Source: Avoscillospira sp045580485
GTDB lineage: Bacteria; Bacillota; Clostridia; Oscillospirales; Oscillospiraceae
Assembly (NCBI GenBank): GCA_045580485.1
Contig: JAZNNW010000103.1
Span: 1-17,041, forward strand
Reading direction: 5' to 3'
DNA length: 17,041 nt
The notes below the pieces were generated by a model, which saw nothing but the letters and a program-made list of their open reading frames with translations, searched no databases and was not told the DNA's origin. This document shows positions 12,993-17,041 of this stretch, in pieces; position 1 is the stretch's first letter; each line of letters opens with the position of its first letter. Both the position numbers and the translations under genes were made by a program.

Positions 12993-13823
12993 ATGTCTTA
13001 CAAAAGAGTTTTGACCATTCAGGATATTTCCTGTGTCGGGCAGTGTTCCCTGACCGTGGCTCTGCCCATTCTTTCCGTATGCGGTCTGGAGACAGCCATT
13101 CTGCCTTCCGCCGTCCTTTCCACCCACACTGCCGGTTTCAGCGGCTATACCTTCCGGGATCTGACGGAGGACATCCCTGCCATCCGTGCCCATTGGGTCA
13201 AGGAAAACATTTCCTTTGATGCCATTTATACCGGCTATCTGGGCAGCGAAAAGCAGGTGGAATACATCACCGAGATTTTTAAGGACACCCTGAAGCCCGG
13301 CGGCTTGAAGATCGTTGATCCCGCCATGGCAGATCATGGCGCCCTGTACCCCGGCTTTGATGCCGCCTTTGTCAAAGCCATGGCAGAGCTTTGCAAGCAG
13401 GCGGATTATATCGTTCCCAACATCACCGAAGCCTGCTTCCTGACCGACACCCCCTATCAGGAGACCTACGACAGAGCTTATATCGACCTGCTGCTGAAAA
13501 AGTTTACAGACATGGGCTGCAAAAATGTGATCCTCTCCGGCATTTCCTACGAGGAAGGCTATACGGGCGTTGTGGTCTACGAGGACGGCAAGTATTCCTA
13601 CTATCGCCATAAGCTGCTGCCCAACAGCTGCCATGGCACCGGCGATATCTACGCCTCTGCCTTTGTGGGTGCGCTGGTTCGGGGCAAGACCGCCTACGAT
13701 GCTGCCAAAATCGCAGCGGACTACACTGTGGACTGCATCATGGCGACCGCCGAGGAAGAAAACCACTGGTACGGCGCCAAGTTTGAGCCGGTCATGACCA
13801 AACTGGCAGGTTATCTGGCATAA
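12993..13823 (+). CDS. pdxY: Pyridoxal/pyridoxamine kinase (PdxY/PdxK family)
   Basis: 276 residues of the ribokinase superfamily. The enzyme phosphorylates pyridoxal, pyridoxamine or pyridoxine at the 5' position in the vitamin B6 salvage pathway. The start MSYKRVLTIQDISCVGQCS matches the N-terminal substrate region of the clostridial branch. THTAGFSGYTF is at about 44-54, VDPAMADHG at 108-116 (metal and ATP region), and the anion-hole and catalytic-base motif NSCHGTGDIYASAF at 211-224 with Asp218. The ATG at 12993 has only a weak GGGGCG site; an upstream TTG adds 10 residues and has no better site. The gene has an apparently regulated promoter and its own terminator. Symbol choice between pdxY and pdxK is uncertain. 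Confidence 0.9.
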   Translation: MSYKRVLTIQDISCVGQCSLTVALPILSVCGLETAILPSAVLSTHTAGFSGYTFRDLTEDIPAIRAHWVKENISFDAIYTGYLGSEKQVEYITEIFKDTLKPGGLKIVDPAMADHGALYPGFDAAFVKAMAELCKQADYIVPNITEACFLTDTPYQETYDRAYIDLLLKKFTDMGCKNVILSGISYEEGYTGVVVYEDGKYSYYRHKLLPNSCHGTGDIYASAFVGALVRGKTAYDAAKIAADYTVDCIMATAEEENHWYGAKFEPVMTKLAGYLA

Positions 13824-13827
13824 AACC

Positions 13828-13868
13828 GCAAAGTGTGGCGAACAAGGTTCGCCACACTATTTATTTCC
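13828..13868 (+). terminator. Terminator of the pyridoxal kinase gene
   Basis: AGTGTGGCGAAC, a 3-base loop, then GTTCGCCACACT, a perfect 12-bp stem followed by ATTTATTT. The tail is T-rich but interrupted. Confidence 0.8.
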
Positions 13869-13878
13869 CAAAAAATGC

Positions 13879-13907
13879 TTGCGGGCAGTTTTTCTTTTTG
13901 CTATAAT
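13879..13907 (+). promoter_or_regulatory. Sigma-A promoter of the riboswitch-ATPase unit
   Basis: TTGCGG (13879-13884), 17 bases, TATAAT (13902-13907). The aptamer starts within about 10 bases of the predicted transcription start. Confidence 0.75.
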
Positions 13908-13913
13908 GGCACA

Positions 13914-14030
13914 TAATAAGGGAGTAGTCGGCGCGAAAGCGCGGTGGCACCAACACCCGGACGCAAGTTCTGGTACCATCTTAATTGGCGAGACTTATCT
14001 GCAGCGGGCAGATAGGGCTCGCTTTTCTTT
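13914..14030 (+). ncRNA. yybP-ykoY manganese riboswitch
   Basis: The two hallmark loops are present: GGGAGTAG (13920-13927) and TTGGCGAGACTTA (13985-13997), which bring the Mn2+ site together in known structures. Between them are a GCGC-GAAA-GCGC hairpin (13931-13942) and a further helix region. The second loop runs straight into a terminator, the class's usual expression platform: in known examples Mn2+ binding stabilises the aptamer and prevents termination, turning the gene on. The leader ends about 50 bases before the ATPase start. I recognised it by motif and context, not by a covariance search. It predicts that the downstream ATPase is induced by excess manganese. Confidence 0.88.
13987..14030 (+). 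terminator. Riboswitch-controlled terminator
   Basis: GCGAG...TATCTGC pairs with GCAGATA...CTCGC around a 5-base loop, followed by TTTTCTTT. The 5' arm contains the conserved GGCGAGAC aptamer loop, so ligand-bound aptamer and terminator are mutually exclusive. Confidence 0.8.
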
Positions 14031-14080
14031 CATCCGAAAGCCCTGTTTACCCTTGCAATCATAACACAAGGAGAGATACC

Positions 14081-16735
14081 ATGGAAAAACTATACACCCG
14101 GACCCCGGATGAGGTCCTGCAGGAACTCGGCACCGGTGCCGGGGGGCTGTCCTCTGACGAAGCCAAGAGCCGTCTGGAAAAATACGGCCCCAACAAACTG
14201 AAGGAAGCCGAAAAGCCTTCCCTGCTCCAGCGCTTCCTGGCACAGCTCAAGGACCCCATGCTGATCATTCTCATGATCGCAGCCGCAGTATCCGCCGTCA
14301 CCAATCTGATGGCAGGGCACAATGAAATGGCCGAAGTGGTCATCATTCTGGCCGTTGTCCTTCTCAACGCCATCCTCGGTGTGTTCCAGGAAAGCAAGGC
14401 AGAAGCCGCCATTGAGGCACTCCAAACCATGACGGCAGCCACCTGTAAGGTGCTCCGTGACGGAAAGCTCATTTCCCTCCACTCCGATGAACTGGTCCCC
14501 GGCGACATCGTCATTCTGGAAGCCGGTGATGCGGTTCCTGCCGACGGACGCATCATTGAAAACGCCAGTTTGAAAATCGAAGAAGCCGCTCTGACCGGTG
14601 AATCCGTTCCCGTCAACAAGGTTCTGGAATCTCTTGGTCTTGCGGAAGGTCAGGAAGACATCCCTCTGGGTGACCGAAAGAATATGTGCTATATGGGCTC
14701 CACCGTGGTCTACGGACGGGGCAAAGCCGTTATCACCAACACCGGCATGAGCACCGAAATGGGCAAGATCGCAGGCGCTCTGGCTGCCACTGTGGAGGAG
14801 CAGACCCCTCTGCAGCGGAAGCTGGATGAACTGGGCAAGCTTCTGAGCAAGCTGGTGCTGGGCATCTGTATCTTCATCTTCGCCTTCAACCTGCTGATGG
14901 AAGGTGATTTCCATCTGGAGGTCATTCTGGAAACCTTTATGACCGCCGTCTCTCTGGCTGTTGCAGCCATCCCCGAGGGTCTTGCCACGGTCGTCACCGT
15001 GGTGCTTTCCATCGGTGTCACCAAAATGTCTCAGCGCAATGCTGTCATCCGCCGTCTCACCGCCGTGGAAACTCTGGGCTGCACCCAGGTCATCTGCTCC
15101 GACAAGACCGGCACCCTGACCCAGAACAAAATGACCGTGGTAGATCATGTGGGTCCCACCGAACTGGTGGCCACCGCCATGGCACTTTGCTCCGATGCCA
15201 ACCTCAATGAAAACGATCAGGCAGAAGGTGAACCCACCGAGTGCGCACTGGTCAACTTTGCCTGCTCTCTGGGTCTGAAAAAGCAGGATCTGGAGAAGCT
15301 ATCTCCCCGTGTGGATGAAGCTCCCTTCGACTCCGGCCGTAAGATGATGTCCACCGTCCATGCCCAGAACGGCAGCTTCGTGCAGTACACCAAGGGCGGT
15401 CCCGATGTGGTTCTGGCTCGCTGCGCCTATTACTATGAGAACGGCGAAGTCAAGCCCATGACCGATGCCAAGCGCACTGAGATCATGGCACAGAACAAGG
15501 CCATGGCCGATAAGGCACTGCGCGTGCTGGCAGCCGCCAAGCGCGACTGGGCAGAAAAGCCTGCCGACAACAGTCCCGAATTTTTGGAGCAGGAGCTGGT
15601 ATTCCTGGGTCTGACCGGTATGATCGATCCCGTCCGCCCCGAGGTCAAGGCTGCCATTGAGGAATGCCGCAGAGCCGGCATCCGCGCCGTCATGATCACC
15701 GGTGACCACAAGGACACCGCCGTCGCCATTGCCAAGGAGCTGGGTATCATCACCGATGCCTCCGAAGCCATCACCGGCGCAGAGCTGGACAAGATCCCCG
15801 ACGATGAGATCTGCGAATTTGTGAAGAAGTACGGCGTCTACGCCCGTGTGCAGCCGGAGCACAAGGTGCGCATCGTCACAGCCTGGAAGGCCAACGATGC
15901 CATCGCCGCCATGACCGGCGACGGTGTCAACGATGCCCCCTCCATCAAGGCCGCCGATATCGGCGTTGGCATGGGCATCACCGGCACCGATGTCACCAAG
16001 AATGTGGCTGACATGGTTCTGGCTGACGACAATTTTGCCACCATCGTTGCCGCTGTGGGCGAAGGCCGCCGCATCTATGACAACATCCGCAAAGCCATTC
16101 AGTTCCTGCTGGCCTCCAATATGTCCGAGGTTCTGGGCGTCTTTACGGCAAGTCTCATGGGCTTCACCCTGCTGAAGCCGGTGCATCTGCTGTTCATCAA
16201 CCTTGTCACCGACTGTTTCCCTGCCCTGGCTTTGGGTATGGAAGAAGCCGAACCGGACACCATGGAGCGTCCGCCCCGTGACTCCCGTGAGGGCATCTTC
16301 GCCGGCGGTCTGTTTGTGGATATCGCCTACCAGGGCATCCTCGTCACGGCTCTGACCATCCTTTCCTACCTCATCGGCAGTCTGATGGACCCTGCCATTG
16401 GCTCCTTCAGCGCCCTCCGTGCCGCCGGTGCTTCCGATCACGGCATGACCATGGCCTTCCTGACCATGAGCATGTGCGAGATCTTCCATTCCTTCAACCT
16501 GCGCTCCCAGAGAAAGTCCATCTTCTCTCTGAAGGGCCACAACAAGGTCCTGTGGGCCGCCATGATCGGCTCTCTGGCTCTGACCACCCTGCTTCTGGAA
16601 GTGCCCTTCCTGGCCAATGCCTTTGGCTTCGTGCCTGTTGGCATCACCGAGTACGGCATCGCCCTGGCACTGGGCTTCCTGGTCATTCCCATTGTGGAAC
16701 TGGTCAAGCTCATCCAGAGAGCCGGAAAGAAGTAA
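14081..16735 (+). CDS. P-type cation-transporting ATPase (type II, PMR1/YoaB-like), probable Mn2+ exporter
   Basis: 884 residues from the ATG at 14081, with AAGGAG 7 bases upstream. An N-terminal cation-ATPase domain is at about 5-70. The actuator loop has TGES at 172-175. M4 has IPEGL at 297-301. The phosphorylated Asp341 is in DKTGTLT. The nucleotide domain has YTKGGPD (436-442), and the hinge has TGD (540-542) and GDGVNDAP (613-620). M5 has SNMSE (Asn680, Glu683) and M6 has NLVTD (Asn707, Asp711). Glu299, Asn707 and Asp711 correspond to the SERCA site II ligands, so Ca2+ or Mn2+ are the likely ions. The enzyme pumps cation out of the cytoplasm using ATP. The upstream manganese riboswitch favours Mn2+ efflux, as for Lactococcus YoaB. 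Databases would probably call it calcium-transporting. Confidence 0.93.
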   Translation: MEKLYTRTPDEVLQELGTGAGGLSSDEAKSRLEKYGPNKLKEAEKPSLLQRFLAQLKDPMLIILMIAAAVSAVTNLMAGHNEMAEVVIILAVVLLNAILGVFQESKAEAAIEALQTMTAATCKVLRDGKLISLHSDELVPGDIVILEAGDAVPADGRIIENASLKIEEAALTGESVPVNKVLESLGLAEGQEDIPLGDRKNMCYMGSTVVYGRGKAVITNTGMSTEMGKIAGALAATVEEQTPLQRKLDELGKLLSKLVLGICIFIFAFNLLMEGDFHLEVILETFMTAVSLAVAAIPEGLATVVTVVLSIGVTKMSQRNAVIRRLTAVETLGCTQVICSDKTGTLTQNKMTVVDHVGPTELVATAMALCSDANLNENDQAEGEPTECALVNFACSLGLKKQDLEKLSPRVDEAPFDSGRKMMSTVHAQNGSFVQYTKGGPDVVLARCAYYYENGEVKPMTDAKRTEIMAQNKAMADKALRVLAAAKRDWAEKPADNSPEFLEQELVFLGLTGMIDPVRPEVKAAIEECRRAGIRAVMITGDHKDTAVAIAKELGIITDASEAITGAELDKIPDDEICEFVKKYGVYARVQPEHKVRIVTAWKANDAIAAMTGDGVNDAPSIKAADIGVGMGITGTDVTKNVADMVLADDNFATIVAAVGEGRRIYDNIRKAIQFLLASNMSEVLGVFTASLMGFTLLKPVHLLFINLVTDCFPALALGMEEAEPDTMERPPRDSREGIFAGGLFVDIAYQGILVTALTILSYLIGSLMDPAIGSFSALRAAGASDHGMTMAFLTMSMCEIFHSFNLRSQRKSIFSLKGHNKVLWAAMIGSLALTTLLLEVPFLANAFGFVPVGITEYGIALALGFLVIPIVELVKLIQRAGKK

Positions 16736-16741
16736 TTGAAT

Positions 16742-16789
16742 ACCGGCATCAAAAAAGACACGCCGAAGCGTGTCTTTTTTGGTGCCGGT
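16742..16789 (+). terminator. Terminator of the P-type ATPase gene, extended stem
   Basis: Core: GACACGC, CGAA tetraloop, GCGTGTC, with A6 and T6. The pairing continues outward as ACCGGCA-TC with GG-TGCCGGT, giving a stem of about 22 bp. It starts 7 bases past the stop codon. Confidence 0.88.
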
Positions 16790-16910
16790 GACCGGACAGC
16801 TTCGTGCTTCGCACTACGCATAGTTTGCCTTAGCCAATCAGCCTTCGCTGCCGCTTGGCTTCTTGGAGGCTCTCGTATCGAACCTCCGGTTCTCGTAACA
16901 CCGGTCAATG
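16790..16910. other. Non-coding stretch between two extended hairpins
   Basis: No gene seen. It holds GTGC-TTC-GCAC and GAACC-TCC-GGTTC mini-hairpins and is bounded by related sequences (TGCCGGTGACCGG at the left; CCGGTCAATGGCAC at the right, whose complement is GTGCCATTGACCGG). This makes it look like a short element with imperfect inverted ends. Confidence 0.4.
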
Positions 16911-17041
16911 GCACCAAAAAGAGGCACCCATATGGGTGCCTCTTTTTTGTGCCATTGACCGGTGTTACGAGAACCGGAGGTTCGATACGAGAGCCTCCAA
17001 GAAGCCAAGCGGCAGCGAAGGCTGATTGGCTAAGGCAAACT
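16822..17041. repeat. 220-bp near-perfect palindrome ending on the last base
   Basis: Two 110-bp arms are reverse complements with a single mismatch (16915 c against 16948 t). The axis is at 16931/16932, inside CCCATATGGG. The central 43 bases form a terminator-like hairpin. Such a long perfect inverted repeat stopping exactly at the sequence end is typical of a contig end with a fold-back or assembly artefact. A genuine inverted pair of repeats remains possible. Confidence 0.9.
16911..16952. terminator. Terminator-like hairpin at the palindrome centre
   Basis: GAGGCACCC and GGGTGCCTC pair around ATAT, with A5 before and T6 after, so it is symmetric. No gene reads directly into it within the window after the ATPase terminator. 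Confidence 0.6.

Noticed and set aside
15299..16540. Long open frame opposite the P-type ATPase, and similar long frames opposite cooC, PHP and DegV
   Set aside because: They lie antisense to genes with complete family motifs, have no ribosome sites, and arise from GC-rich codon bias.
16960..17041. tRNA-like T-loop (GGTTCGATAC) inside the terminal repeat
   Set aside because: No acceptor, D-arm or anticodon arm can be arranged around it on either strand.

Overview
The window reads as chromosomal DNA of a moderately GC-rich, endospore-forming, anaerobic Clostridia-type bacterium, plausibly a gut Oscillospirales relative able to use the Wood-Ljungdahl pathway. The evidence is a CODH/ACS corrinoid-protein gene with nickel-maturation genes, a PdaA-type spore-cortex deacetylase, near-consensus sigma-A promoters and AGGAGG-like ribosome binding sites. 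The taxonomic placement is inference. No phage, transposase, CRISPR array or plasmid gene was found.

Layout. (1) 1-2645, minus strand: a strong promoter drives a His-rich metal-binding protein, cooT and an unrecognised 75-residue protein. A 166-bp gap with its own candidate promoter and a leader hairpin follows, then cooC and acsD (cut by the window edge). (2) 2760-4801, minus: a two-gene operon of an SDR dehydrogenase and a PHP-domain hydrolase. (3) 4928-5770, minus: a DegV fatty-acid-binding protein. (4) 5911-8083, plus: pdaA, a tiny Cys/Asn/Gly-rich membrane protein, a repeat-rich gap of about 420 bp and a ZIP metal transporter. (5) 8119-11135, minus: tRNA-Thr(GGT) behind a perfect consensus promoter, then a DHHW protein and an MBOAT acyltransferase that form a polymer O-acetylation pair. 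(6) 11573-12826: a DeoR regulator convergent with rpiB. (7) 12993-16735, plus: a pyridoxal/pyridoxamine kinase, then a yybP-ykoY manganese riboswitch controlling a P-type cation ATPase. (8) 16736-17041: two nested terminator hairpins and a 220-bp near-perfect palindrome ending on the last base.

How the genes relate. Region 1 is one functional unit. CooC (ATPase with a CxC metal site), CooT (Cys2 nickel protein) and the His-rich protein are what is expected for delivering nickel to CODH/ACS, whose corrinoid subunit lies downstream. The 75-residue protein is embedded there, its ATG abutting the cooT stop, so it is the best candidate for something undescribed. Metal handling recurs: a ZIP importer, and an ATPase whose riboswitch implies manganese export. 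The other genes look like unrelated housekeeping or accessory units, mostly with their own promoter and terminator.
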